Source: Fomitopsis serialis
Lineage: Eukaryota; Basidiomycota; Agaricomycetes; Polyporales; Fomitopsidaceae
Assembly: GCF_022376445.1 (NCBI RefSeq)
Contig: NW_025954984.1
Coordinates: 124,001 to 188,000, forward strand
DNA length: 64,000 bases
Reading direction: 5' to 3'
In this document: positions 1 through 11,072 of the stretch, piece by piece
Numbering within the stretch: the stretch's first letter is position 1
How the letters are laid out: each line of letters begins with the position of its first letter
The notes under the pieces: model-generated
Database searches by the model: none
The model's input: the letters and a program-made list of their open reading frames with translations, nothing else
Told to the model about the DNA's origin: nothing
Translations under genes and position numbers: made by a program

Positions 1-196
1 CGCACGATAGTTGCCTGACCATCGCGAACGATCTCTTGGAACTTGACAGGGGGAGGTTTGGAGGGATCCACTGGAGAAGAGGACAATAGGTCACGGTGAG
101 GTTATCGGAGAGAAAGGAGGACGGACTCTGCTTAAGATGAGGGTTTACATGGTCTGAGGGGAGGGGAAATCGCTGGACAGCGCCGTTCTGCTTCAT
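1..196 (-). CDS. Possible 5' end of a gene running off the left edge
   Basis: On the minus strand an open stretch from 70 to 1 reads DPSKPPPVKFQEIVRDGQ and on to the edge, preceded by a plausible acceptor (TTCTCCAG ending at 71). A candidate first exon with ATG at 196 and a GTAAAC donor at 148 lies upstream, but the phase of that exon does not match the most protein-like downstream frame, so the join is unproven. I do not recognise the family. It could also be chance. Only the sequence beyond the window can decide. Confidence 0.25.
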   Translation of the reverse strand, partial: MKQNGAVQRFPLPSDHVNPHLKQSPSSFLSDNLTVTYCPLLQWIPPNLPLSSSKRSFAMVRQLSC

Positions 197-836
197 CGCG
201 GAGGCGTGGAAGGGGGAGAGACGCGTCGCGTACACACGGGGCAGGGCGCGCTGGTGGCAGTCAAACACACGCACACCCGCCACGCCCGCCCTCAGCCCAA
301 CATCACTTTCCCACGATCGCTTACGTACACATCGTCTGCGTTGCTGCTCAGACCACGTCCAGCCCAGCGTGCGCATGTCCACTCACACATTCACGAGTAA
401 CGTTGATCTGTTCCTGCTCGCAGTTCGTCCTCGGAGGTTCTGGTCGGAGACACGGCGTGCGCCGCGGATAGGAACCGTTCCAGGTGTTTCCAAAGTCTAT
501 AGCCCAACTCCGAGTCGAACAGGAGCCGACATTATTCTGTCTTGGAGCGCAGGTATGTACCACCGAGCCTTGGCTCTGCCAGACGGTCTCATGTACCATG
601 AAAGACAAATGGTTGAGTCGAACGTTGAATCTGTGACTAGTATGCCAGTGTTTTTGTCGGTCACGAAGTTCTAGCGCACGGTCCCGCATCTCCTCGAGGC
701 CCTCAATGACAGAATTTAACGATATATCGTACGCAGTGGCTACCTATACAATCTATTCGGTTGTCTACGACTCTATGTCTGGCTCAATACAACAAGATGT
801 TTGCTTCTGCCATCGAATACACACGTACAACCGCCC
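197..836. other. Intergenic region, nothing assignable
   Basis: This stretch lies downstream of the phosphofructokinase stop. Its short open frames on both strands lack domain-like sequence, splice support or a start context. It probably includes the PFK 3' untranslated region. No RNA gene or repeat was seen. Confidence 0.5.
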
Positions 837-3800
837 TCAGATATCCACAGGCAGGTGCTTGTCCAGCAGTTGCTGCCGCGCAACGATCATCTCGACCAAG
901 TCCGTGTACGGCGCCCACCACGCCTCCTTCCCGCGCCGGTTGTGCATGTCCGCGTGCGTGACCATCTCCGTGACGGGCACCCACTTCACCGCCGTGCCCT
1001 GGATCGTGATCACCGCCGCGGACTCGGGCGGCGCCAGCTTCCGCCCTTGCTGCCGGAGCAGCGCCTGGTGGTGCTCCTCCACGAAGGACATGCACTTCAG
1101 CGCGAGGCGCACCGCGCGGGTCCGGTCGAGCGGCGAGGGGATCCCGCCCTGCAGTGTGTGCCCGAGCATGGCGGCGCGCGAGTCGAACAGCGAGCCGCCC
1201 TCCTCTTTGAACATCTTCCTGATGAAGTCTGTGCTGTAGACGTCGGACGACGACTCATTCCTAAGAAGTGATTGAGAATCTGACTTGCGGTTGGCTGCGA
1301 GAAACATACCTGAGCACCAGTCGTCCCTCTGCCTTACCCTTCTGGTCAAGAGCAAACCGTCTCTTCAAGAACCTGACGTCGCGGCGCAACATGTCCAGGT
1401 CGATACCCCGCTCTGGGGTATACACAATCACGGCTCCGGTCTGGAAATCTCGCTCAGCAACGGAATCCCCTCAGCTGTTGACCGACTTACCGCCAATGCA
1501 CCCATCGTTGCGATGTAGCCACACTTCCCCCCTGCGTCTCCACAACAAACACCCTGTTCCGACTCGCCGACGCGCTCTGCTTGATCGCATCGCACGCCGT
1601 CACCAGCGCGTTCAGGCTCGTGTCCGAGCCCAAACTGTACTCCATCACCGGCACGTTATTCGAGATCGTCGCGGGCAGATGGACCATCGGGATCTGGAAC
1701 GCGGGGTAGTTCTTCCGCGCGGCCTCGAGGATGGAGAGCGCGTGGAACGCCTCGAAGCCGCCGATGAGGAGGAGCGCGTGGAAGTTGTGCTGCTGGAACT
1801 TCGCCGCGACCGCGCCGAGGTCGATGTCCGGCAGCTTGCGGTTCGTGCCCAGCTCGGATCCGCCCCGCGTCATCCAGTTGTCCACCCCGAGCCAGGAGAG
1901 CGGGTGCACGTTGTCCTCGAGCAGGCCGGGGAACCCGCTGTGGATTGCGAACGGCTTGTGCCCTTGCCGGAGGCAGTAGCGCACGGCGGTGCGTGTTGCC
2001 GCGTTCATCCCGCCTGCAGGCGCACCAACGCTGCGTGGAACGGTCAATTCGCGGAAGCTGTGACGCGATGAACATTGTGCTTACTGCATGATGCCAACAC
2101 GCATTCGCTGGGCGTATACTGTCATGAGACTTAGCTCAGCCATGGTACGACCGCGGAACGCACCAGATGATGAGGCAGCATTGGCTCCTTCAACAGCACC
2201 GACGTAGCATAGAACCCCTCCAGCATCTCTGCAAACTCCGGGTCGCGCAACGACATTGCCTTCTTGAAGTTCTTCTCTGAGATCGCTGTACCCACCGAAC
2301 GCGTCTACACACCGTGTACGTAAATACACGTCAGGCAGCGTGGAGCGAAAATGTGGTAATCGAGACGCACCAGAGCGACAGCCTCCATAAGTGGGACACG
2401 TGTGACTTTGTTCTCGCTGATGCCAATCATGTACGACGGTGTATCCGGCGTGGACTCGAGGAGCGCGTCGACAGCTTCGATACCTTGTAGTGTCGGCTAC
2501 ACACACAAGGCACAATCAGCCCAACACGACACCACAAGCGAGATCTGGGAGCCCACCATGATGCGATCGTACGCCGCGGGCGCACCCCCGCGCTGCGTGT
2601 GCCCCAGCGTGGTCACCCGCGTGTCGAGGCCGAGCCGCTCCGCGAGCACGTCTTTGACATACTCCGCCCGGATCGGTTTGAGGTCCTTGTCGATCGCGCC
2701 CTCCGCGACGATCACGATCGTCTTGCGCTGCCCGATGTCCCGGTGCTTTGCGTGATCTCAGCATGCTGTAGGTCCCCGCGCGATGTGGACTTACGGTCTG
2801 GATCATCTTGCACATGCTGTCTTCCCAATTGTCTTCGGAGGGAGGGTCTTCCGGGATGAAGATGAAGTCCGCGCCGCAACTGTTTGACGGTTGTCAGCTC
2901 TTGCCTCCCGATCCATGTGGTGCGTCTACATACCTTGCACCCGCCATGAGCGCCAGCCATCCGCAATGCCGTCCCATGACTTCCACCACAAAGGCACGCG
3001 AATGCGACACGGCGGTCGAGTTGATGTTGTCGATGGACTCGCATATACGGTGCAGCGCCGTGACTGCACCGATTGTCAGGTCCGTCATAGACATGTCGTT
3101 GTCAATTGAGCCCACGAGGCCTACGATGCGCAAATGATGGTGGTTCTTAACCTGCTCGTCGGTGATCTTGCCTTGGGAGACTTAGTATCAGGCTGTTCTA
3201 GGAGGGACTCCTAGGGCGATGCCTTCCTGTACATTCAAGTGCCGCACTGCAACAGATCCTCGAGCGTCATATGGGTGACTAGTGCGAGCGGCAGCAAGCC
3301 CGACGCTTGAGGATTTGTGCAGCGCATATACGCGACTCGGCACACTGTGGAGCACTCGACTTGTCGGAAAGCATGACCACTAGGAGTCCCTTCATGAGGC
3401 GCTGAATATCACGCACCTGCTGCACGCAACGCCTCGACATGCTTTGGCCATTCGGACCGAAAGACATCTGCACCAGTCAGAGAGCCGTCTCCTCCGCAGA
3501 CGACGAGGGCGTCAATGCCCTCCTTGATCATGTTATATGCTGCCGTCTGCCGGCCTTCTTGTGTGCGGAATGTGGTGGAGCGGGCAGTTCCAATCAACGT
3601 CCCACCCTGTTAGACGCAGTCATTCCTCGCTGTTCAGACAGCCACTGGGGTCACTCACCTCGCCGAACCACCCGCGTACATCGTCCATCCTACGCGGACG
3701 ATATACCGCCCCTTGATAGTGCGTCCACTGATGTAGTCGCCCGTGCCATCCTTCAGCAGCTCTCCGTCACCAAATCGAAGATTGTGCACGAAACTCGCGT

Positions 3801-4035
3801 CCTCTTTCACGGTACGGGAGTCGGACGACTCTTGCGCATTGCCGCGGACGAGACCCTCGTACCCCTCGCGGACAACCCAGGCCTCGCAGCCTCTGAGAAC
3901 AGGTGATCAAGGTCAAATGGAAGACGAAAGAGGCCACAGGGAGCCGCACTTGGCGATGGCCATCTTTACGACTGAACGGACGACGGCGTTCATGCCGGCG
4001 CTGTCCCCGCCGGACGTGAGCACAGCGATCTTCAT
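837..4035 (-). CDS. PFK1: 6-phosphofructokinase (ATP-dependent, eukaryotic two-lobe type)
   Basis: Phosphorylates fructose-6-phosphate to fructose-1,6-bisphosphate with ATP, the committed cytosolic step of glycolysis. Many small introns separate recognisable blocks. The start is [19 protein letters not shown] (ATG 4035, the first residues of the nucleotide-binding fold, so the N-terminal extension of yeast PFK is absent or unannotated). It is followed by the [10 protein letters not shown] motif, the catalytic-lobe SIDNDM block with [10 protein letters not shown], the duplicated regulatory-lobe motifs GGFEAFHAL and PATISNNVP, and a C-terminal segment ending at 837. This is the usual fungal N-half/C-half duplication. 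Two places break the conserved frame by one base: C6 at 1527-1532 (between ETQGG and KCGYIAT) and CC at 3685-3686 (between VGW and DVRGWFGE). Both look like consensus deletions, because the gene is normally single-copy and essential. It is transcribed divergently from the WSS1-like gene. Family assignment is near certain; exon borders are not fully resolved. Confidence 0.95.
1527..1532. other. One-base frame break in PFK (C6 run)
   Basis: On the coding (minus) strand the run is G6. The conserved PFK sequence [10 protein letters not shown] requires one further G; as written the frame runs into an early stop. The sequence on both sides is perfectly family-like, so this is a local indel, not a splice site. 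Confidence 0.7.
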
Positions 4036-4525
4036 CTTCGAGTGTTGAGGGCCGTCGGTGTCGCTGTATGCGCCGTGCGGAGGTCGTAGACACGGGCAAG
4101 GGAATGGTGGAGGTAGAAGACCCGGAGATAGGGTGGCTATGAATATGGATCGATGAGGGGGCCTACCCCGAGTTTTTGACTGGCAGGAGCGTAGAGACCG
4201 CGTCAGGCGCCAATAGTCAGACCATCCATACAGGCGCGCCTCGACGCGTCGCGGACTCGCCTCCGCACAAACAAGCTCGACGTGGTGCGCGTCGCTGGCC
4301 GTCGGCCCCTCGAGCACGGGCGGGAGGTGCGAGGCCTGGGCGATGCGGGCAGATATAGCGCAGACTCAGCCCGACGCGTCGACGCGGATCCATCGAGACT
4401 GGTCCATGGCGAGCCCCGCCGCGCTATGGCCGCGGCTGCAGCCACACACGCGCGTCTCCTCTCCTCCGTCCGCCACACTCGGACGTTCTCAGACTCTACT
4501 GCTAAGTACATACGCCTTGCAGAAT
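4036..4525. promoter_or_regulatory. Divergent intergenic region between PFK and WSS1-like genes
   Basis: About 490 bp separate two divergently transcribed starts, so both promoters must sit here. Open frames continue upstream of both ATGs but are not family-like, so I read them as untranslated leader. I see no clear TATA box. Confidence 0.5.
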
Positions 4526-6474
4526 ATGGTCCACGTCCGACTCAACGAGCGCGAGATAAATCCCAACCCGCACATCAACTTCATAACCGCTCTTCCCATG
4601 CCAGACGCGGCGGACCAAGAGGAGGCACGCCAGCTACTCCGTGCACTGGCTGCTCAGGTCCGGCCGGTCATGAAAGCGCACGGCTTCGTGGTGAACAGCT
4701 TCGAAGAGGTACGACGAGTGACTGCATGGTCGGCGAGGCGTTGTGACGATCAGTGAGCAGTACGAGTTCAACAAGGTCTTCGCCGGGAGGAATGGAATGC
4801 GGGTGAAGTGGTCGGTAGGTGACCCTTAATACGGGCAAGGGGGTCGACTGGATCTGAGCGGGGCCATTAGAACTGGTACTCAGAGAGGCCAGTGGGGCTT
4901 TCTCCTCAATATCCTGGCTCATGAGCACATTATGCCACGAGGTGTGTCGGTCAGGCCGATGTTGTGATATCTGAGGGGTTCTGAAGGGCGCGGCTCCTAT
5001 CAAGTTAGCACATATCACGGTGGGTTCGCACACGCTTGAAGGAACTTCGAGTATCCATGCCATTGTCAGCACCAGAACCATGGCCCTGCATTCCAAGCGC
5101 TGTGGGCCAAGCTACGCGCCGAAGTGAGAGAGCTACAGAGCAAGGGTACTACGGAGACGGTCAGGAAGCCATCGTAACTCACTGTGATCGTTCTAATTGC
5201 TGAAGCAACGTAGGCTACTGGTCATCCGGCAAGAGGCTAGCAGACTCTGCACGCGTCGGCGGCGAATCCCTCGGCGCAGGAGACCTCCCAGAGTACATGG
5301 TACGTCTCCATTCTACTCTCTAAAAGGCTGTCTCACACGTCTGCTCAATCCACAGTGCGGCGGTGCCCAAGCACGCAAACGCCCGACGTCTCTCCGCCGG
5401 CGACGTACAGCCGGCCCCTCCCAGACAGGTGCCCAAACAGCCAAAAGGCGCAAAGCGGGCTCGCGAGTCACAGCAAAGGGCACATTCCGGGGCTCCGGCC
5501 GTGCCGTCAACGAGGACGCCAGCGACGAGGAGCAGAAGAAGTCCGGCGCAGGTTTCAGGAAGAAGGCGGGCAGTAAACGCGCGAGGGAGGAGAGGGCGCT
5601 CGCGGCGGAACGGAGATTAAAGGCGTTGCAGGGTGCAGGTCAGCTTCTGGCTCGCTGTGCCTGGCTACAGCAAGCTTGACTCTTCCTTTGCGTTAGCCGG
5701 ACCGTCGACCGAGTCGCGGGAGGATGAAATCGATGAGGATGAAGAGGATAGCGACGTGGAGATCGTGGAGGAGACGGATCAGGAGAGACGGCGCACCATG
5801 CTTGACGCAACAGCACAGAACGACATGGACACCTGAAGAGCTCGCAGACCGACTTCTCGTCAGACTTCATCTTCCGCGGATATCGTCGACGACAGATGAA
5901 GAGCCACCCTGCGATGTCCAGATTCTATCACGCCCGAGTGCTACCGCTACCTCCGCCGTGGAGGAATCATCATCACGCAAGGGAAAGCAGCGAGTTAGTT
6001 CGGAAGTCATAGACTTAACGGAGGAAACCCCGAACGGCAAAACAGCCCCGCGGAAGAAGGCCAAACGAGACGTGCCTTACGGCAACCTCATCGAAGACGA
6101 GATGAAACAGCGCAAGCTCGAATCGTTAGGACTAACAGGCACCGGCCAGCGTCTCGGTGGGAACCGGAAGGCACCCCCTGAACCACAGAACGCGAAGTCG
6201 AACGGACCCGCGTCAAGAGCAGCTCGCAGCAGCGGTCAACTGACTGACTCTGATCAACGTCACAACAAAGACAAATGCGAATGGAATTGTCTCGTTTGCA
6301 CGTTGTGAGTGGGGCCGTCATTCGTGATTGCTCCTGCGAGATGCAGGAGGCTCATCCTCGTGGATCTGACCACGGTGCTATCCCTTCTCTAGGTCGAACG
6401 CACCTGAACATCTTGCCTGCGCCGCTTGTACCACGCCTCGAGGCGAGTCCACCTGGGCGAGACAGCCTACGTGA
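4526..6474 (+). CDS. WSS1: Wss1/WLM-domain DNA-dependent metalloprotease with SIM and RanBP2 zinc finger
   Basis: SprT-like WLM protease that degrades DNA-protein crosslinks and acts in the SUMO pathway in yeast (family knowledge). ATG at 4526 opens MVHVRLNEREINPNPHI. The WLM domain follows over several exons with ELVLREASGAF, SWLMSTLCHE and, across two introns, the zinc site HELAHITHQNHG (HExxH plus the third His). PEYMCGGAQARKRP is the characteristic post-domain motif. A Lys/Arg-rich and acidic linker carries SEVIDLTEE (near 6000-6030), a textbook SUMO-interacting motif, and a second SIM-like DVEIVEE. The last exon joins WNCLVCTL to SNAPEHLACAAC, a RanBP2-type zinc finger (W-x-C-x2-C...C-x2-C), with the stop at 6474. 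Near 4793 the conserved FAGRNWNAGE needs one additional T to stay in frame, probably an assembly deletion. Identity is very secure. Confidence 0.93.
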
Positions 6475-6762
6475 TGGCGTCCGCGAATCTATTCTCGATC
6501 CTCATGGTTCCGTTAGCCACGGAGGCTTGGGACACTGTGTCAGATGGCAGTCTTTGACGGTAGTCCGATAAGCTATTGTCGGGCAATACACTTGCTCGTA
6601 TTACGGCCTTTCCGTTGAGAATGGTACGCCAAGGGACGCATGGCATGACACTGGGGGATTTTTGGGGACAATGTATCGGTGCTCGTCAGATAGTTTCCTG
6701 TTAATGTTACATGCTCGTTTGCACTCATGACCAATCCTCTCATTCACGCTCTCGACACCCGT

Positions 6763-7423
6763 TCAACGCCAGCATCTGTACACCGGAAGCATCAGAGTTA
6801 CAGCCCTTGCATGCGTAGCCGCGAACTTACAGGATCTCGTAGCTCTCGTGAATGACGTGTTCGCCGCCGCCAAACGCAACATTGCATGCGCCCTGCCAAG
6901 TAGTCCACACGTCAATTGCCCCGCCGCAAGCATGACTTCAAATGGTACATACAAGGTGCTCGCCAGTCTTACCAGGGACTCGGACGCCCTGGACAGTAGC
7001 CATGGCATGGTAAAGCTTTCCTCCGCCCTGCTCGTAACCGCCCTCTACGGGACGCCGGCCGGGAGGAACTCGGCCATGCGAGGTGGGGACCCACTCCATC
7101 GTATTGGGATCGAATGGCAGGAGGTCATACCGCCCGTTGTGCTCGTGCTCGCCGCCGCCGTATGGCACGCGGCACGGCGGCGACAGGTGTGGGCCGATCT
7201 TGCAGGGGTGCACGGAGTTCGGGAAGATCGCAGAGCCAATGTACACGGGCGAGCGACCGTCCCCGTCGAAGCTCACGGGCTGGCCGAGCTGCTCGGGGGA
7301 CGGCAGCGCGGACTGAGTGCTGAGTGGGATGCGGAACCCGGATGGTGGGGGCGCTTGATGCGCCTGATACGGAGGCGGAGACTGGCCATGGTTGGGTGTG
7401 GGGAACTGGGGAGGCGTCTGCAT
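6763..7423 (-). CDS. DM9-repeat (DUF3421-like) protein
   Basis: Three exons (7423-6953, 6892-6831, 6775-6763) give 181 residues without frame breaks. A Pro/Gln-rich N-terminus (MQTPPQFPTPNHGQSPPPY) is followed by two DM9-type repeats: SPVYIGSAIFP...CKIGPHL...VPYGGGEHEHNGRYDLL and, after PGRRPVEGGYEQGG, KLYHAMATVQGVRVPGKTGEHL joined across a 60-bp intron to GACNVAFGGGEH...YEIL. In animals DM9 proteins are mannose-binding pattern-recognition or cytosolic lectin-like proteins; the role in fungi is unknown. No signal peptide is present in this model. An ATG-less hydrophobic stretch lies just upstream (see the gap entry) and could be a missed first exon. Confidence 0.8.
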
Positions 7424-7837
7424 TGCGATCGTAGGTCTGTCTGTCCTGGTGGAAGGTGAGCTCGCGTTCGTGATGCGCTTTTGGCCTCACTCGAGGATGC
7501 TGTGTGGACCGCAATGCGGTACAGATAAACGATCAGTGGTAAGGCGATGAGCGCTGTCAGTATGGCCAGCACAGGCACTTGACGCCCATTGCGGCAAGCT
7601 CAGCACGTGCATGCCGCCGTATACATTCCGAACGGAGGAACGAGCTCGAGGACGAGTCTGAGGGTGTAACAATGTCACGTAGCGTCTTCGTCGGTGCTGT
7701 TTCGTACGACGATCATCCATTTATTCCTAAGCGACACACAGTAAATCAGTATGCATGCCATCGCTTTACATAGTTACATCAGTCTGCAAGACGTGTCCGA
7801 GTCCTGTCAGGTCAGCTGGGACGTGCCCATCCTAACC
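7424..7837. other. Gap with an ATG-less hydrophobic frame (minus)
   Basis: On the minus strand from about 7578 an open frame reads VPVLAILTALIALPLIVYLYR, which resembles a signal anchor, but it lacks an in-frame ATG. An ATG 11 bases upstream (7589) is out of frame by one base. It may be a 5' exon of the DM9 gene spoiled by a one-base deletion, or chance. Confidence 0.3.
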
Positions 7838-10800
7838 TTATGGGCGTTGCTTCGTGCCATGCAAGGACGGACGCGCAGGAGGCAACACCATGCTCTCCCA
7901 CTCGTCCGAATCCGGAGGAGGAAGATCCAACACCGCCTGACGGGCAAGCTGCGTTGAAGGCTGTACGTCTTCTGGATGTTGCGTAGAAATGTTCCTTGGA
8001 GGGGAAGCGGGCGTTGCGGGCGGTGTTAGGGTCATTGAACTCATTGCCCTGGTCAGATTGCTTTCCGGCCCCATGAGCCGACCTCCGAGGCTCAAAAACA
8101 AAGCGCGAAATACTCACTGAATCTCGCGCTTGCGCATATTGACCCAATCTTTACACGTATCCCTAAATTGTGTTAAAATGGCTGCGAAGTCGTTATAGAA
8201 CTGGGTTGTACACGTGAGTCATGGGCATGATTATACAGCGATTATCTCAAACTAACCTTCAGACCCTCGTCAAGATTTCGTGTGATCTCCTTGTACTTGT
8301 GATACGCGAGATCCAAGGACTGCAAGGCATGTTCGCGCTCCTTGACACTTGTATCTTCTCTGCGAGACTGTATGAACATCTCGTTCCGCTCCTGACATGG
8401 ACCATCATTAAGCGAGCGTGAGCATGGAGTCAAGTCGAGAGGGATGACCTTGATCTGCTGCAGAAGCGACTCCTGTCCGCGCGCCGTCTCTTCCACACCG
8501 ACGCGGAACTTCTCATATTTTACAAGCTCTTCTTCCAGCACATCTTCGAATTTCGCCGGCTGAACTTCTACCCACTGTGCAATGGCATTAGCTGCTTTGA
8601 TGATCCGAGGGCTGATATCCTCAGACTCCGCAAGACGAGTGGCACGCCTGACATGGTCTTCTCGTTTTCGCGTCACGTCATCCAGAGACTCGAGAAGCAC
8701 CCGCAGAGCGCGCGCGTGTGTCTGCGTCGGATTGGCGCCGGACCTCGAGGATGGGGAAAGCGACACTGTTGATGATGGGATGGACGCCTCGAGCTGTGCC
8801 TGCCAGAAACAATTACGTGAATGCCGATCACTGGAATAAGCAGGGTCCTACCTCATCCCAGGTCAGTTCTACGATATTCTTCTCCCAATCATCCCACTTC
8901 TGCCTGACATGCCCGTCGCTTTCTGACGCCTGGTCCATAATATTCCGGTAGCGCTCGGCCTTCCCAATCAGCTCCATGTTGGCTTCGTGGGACGGGGGCC
9001 GATCCACACTCGTTTCAGCCCGGATGGTTTCGTCTTCATCCGCTTCTTGATCAAGGATATCCATGGCCTTTTGTTGGAATTACATCGTGTCATTGCCGTG
9101 TGGACCATGCTCCGACACACAGACGCACCTCATCCAGTATACCCATGTCTTGCTGTGCGAGCTTCCGGACATTGTCTACCGATGATTCAATCCTCGCCGG
9201 ACCATCTTCCACTCTTACTTCTTCTGCCTTTTGCAATAGACTCGGGGGCAGTCCTACTGGTCTCTCCAGCGCTTCCAGCGCTGCAGGGAGATTGAGCGAC
9301 TCGAGGGTTCTATCGTTCGCACGAGTGTCAGCGACGAACGATCATGCACTACGGGTTCCCGAGAGGGCTCGCTCACTTCGTGGTGAGGTCATCAAGCTGC
9401 TGAGCCCTATCTAGCACCTCATCTTTGATCCAGTTCTGCCGTCTGTCATTGTATATGTCTGCGACACAGGTCGTATGATTAGCCGTTGACCGGCAGAACA
9501 AGCAACACAGGTCGTGTTCCTACCTATTGCAACCCTTGCGCCCCATCCGAGCAGCTCGGCAAAAATCACGCCGTCACCGCCGATGGCAGTCTTAGGGTCC
9601 GTCAATGCTGTGTGAACAGCAGACTGGACCATAGACACGCCTTGTAGTTGCGGCAAGGCTGATGCAGATGGCACGTCTTGGTGATAGATGAGGTCGTTAT
9701 CACGCTCCGCGCGGGCGAAGTTCTTCTGAACTGTATCCCAAAGGGACTTCGGGCTATGTCAGTTGTCGCGCATATCACAATATAGTCCCTGAGCTACCTT
9801 GATGTCCTGGAGGACGGCCGGCGAGACACCACCGCGGCGGGCGACATCATGGCCCTTCTTGGCCGCGGCTTGTGCTTCGGTGAGCCGTGCTATTTCATAG
9901 CCGTACCTGCATCGCGAATGTTCAGGGTCTTCATCTCAGAACGGACTACTACGCCGACCTGCTGGCTTCTAGATCTTCCACGCTCTTCCTGTAGTATGCA
10001 GCGGCTTCGAAGTGTAATTGCTTTGTCTCAAGATGGGCCTGCCAGTGCTGAGTGGGGCTATATTAACTCATACACTCGGTCCAATAGATGTACGAAGGTC
10101 CGCACCGAAGGGAACATATGCCGGATGGATGGTGAGGCACCTTTGATGGCCACGAGGGACTCTCCGTATAGGGAGGAAACCTGTGTAGGCGTCAGTGCAA
10201 ATTTTCCGGCGACGATAATTTTGGCCGTGACCTTCATGGACAATTTGGCGATGAGTCCGTTCTTGTAGTTGTCTGCGATGTCTGTTAGTCGCGGGTAGAC
10301 ATAGCCGAAAGCAAAGGCTGACCCATTACAGCCCTTTGCCACACGCATTCTTGTGCCTGCGCTAACATCAACAATTCTAGGCTTGTGACGAATGCTTCCG
10401 TAAGGTCCGCGGGCATGTCATCCTCAGCAACAGAGGCTCTCAGCTGGGATACCACAGACGAAGCCATATACTTCCAAGTCCCCGCGGCACTCTTTGAACT
10501 TCAGCGCGCCATCAACATCATAGTCACGCAGATCGGTTCACCTGATAGTATGCGATTGCCTGCTTGAGGCCCTGAGTTGTTGAGCGGTCCTCTGCAGCGG
10601 CCAATTGAGAGGCGAGGGCCCCGATATTGAACAAGACGCCAGCTCGTTCGAATAACAGATTCGACAGTGTAACTGGAAGCGCACTAGAGGCAAACACTGG
10701 CGCATATGCTATTTCTAGCCCGATCTAGAAGGATTTGAATTTCAGAGTACAGAGTCAGTCACCCGGGAAAGACACTGACATCGGCTGGCAATTTCGTCAT

Positions 10801-11072
10801 AATAAATACAAGCTGTGCGTGATAACTTGTCAAAGTCAATAATGTATGGGACGCGTCTCACGGACAACAACATACCTCAGTGACGGTTCCACTTTGCCGA
10901 CGTGAACGACACCGCCGACGCCATCCTTGCGGAGGGTTTCCCAGCGGTTGATGTCCCATCGAAACGCGTCAGGGTGAGTATCTGTGTGGTTCTTGAATAG
11001 ATACTCCCGGACGGCTTGTCGAATCTCTGCCGTATACGTCTTCTTGAAAGGAACAGACAACTGGTTTGGCAT
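7838..11072 (-). CDS. RIM20: PalA/Rim20-like Bro1-domain protein (ALIX family)
   Basis: Scaffold of the fungal ambient-pH (RIM/Pal) pathway. PalA/Rim20 binds ESCRT-III Snf7 through its Bro1 domain and the zinc-finger factor PacC/Rim101 through the V domain (family knowledge). ATG at 11072 gives MPNQLSVPFKKTYTAEIRQA. The Bro1 domain follows (EIAYAPVFASSALPVTLSNL; SLELLMLAQAQECVWQRAVM; NDLIYHQDVP), then a coiled V-shaped region (QESLLQQIK, LDEGLK, NDFAAILTQFRDTCKDWVN). The last exon has a Pro/Thr-rich tail and PPPDSDEWESM, a C-terminal signature that I associate with PalA and not with Vps31/Bro1. There are many introns of about 50-60 bp. No frame break was noticed. Neighbours do not inform function. 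PalA versus the general Bro1 paralogue rests mainly on the tail. Confidence 0.85.
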
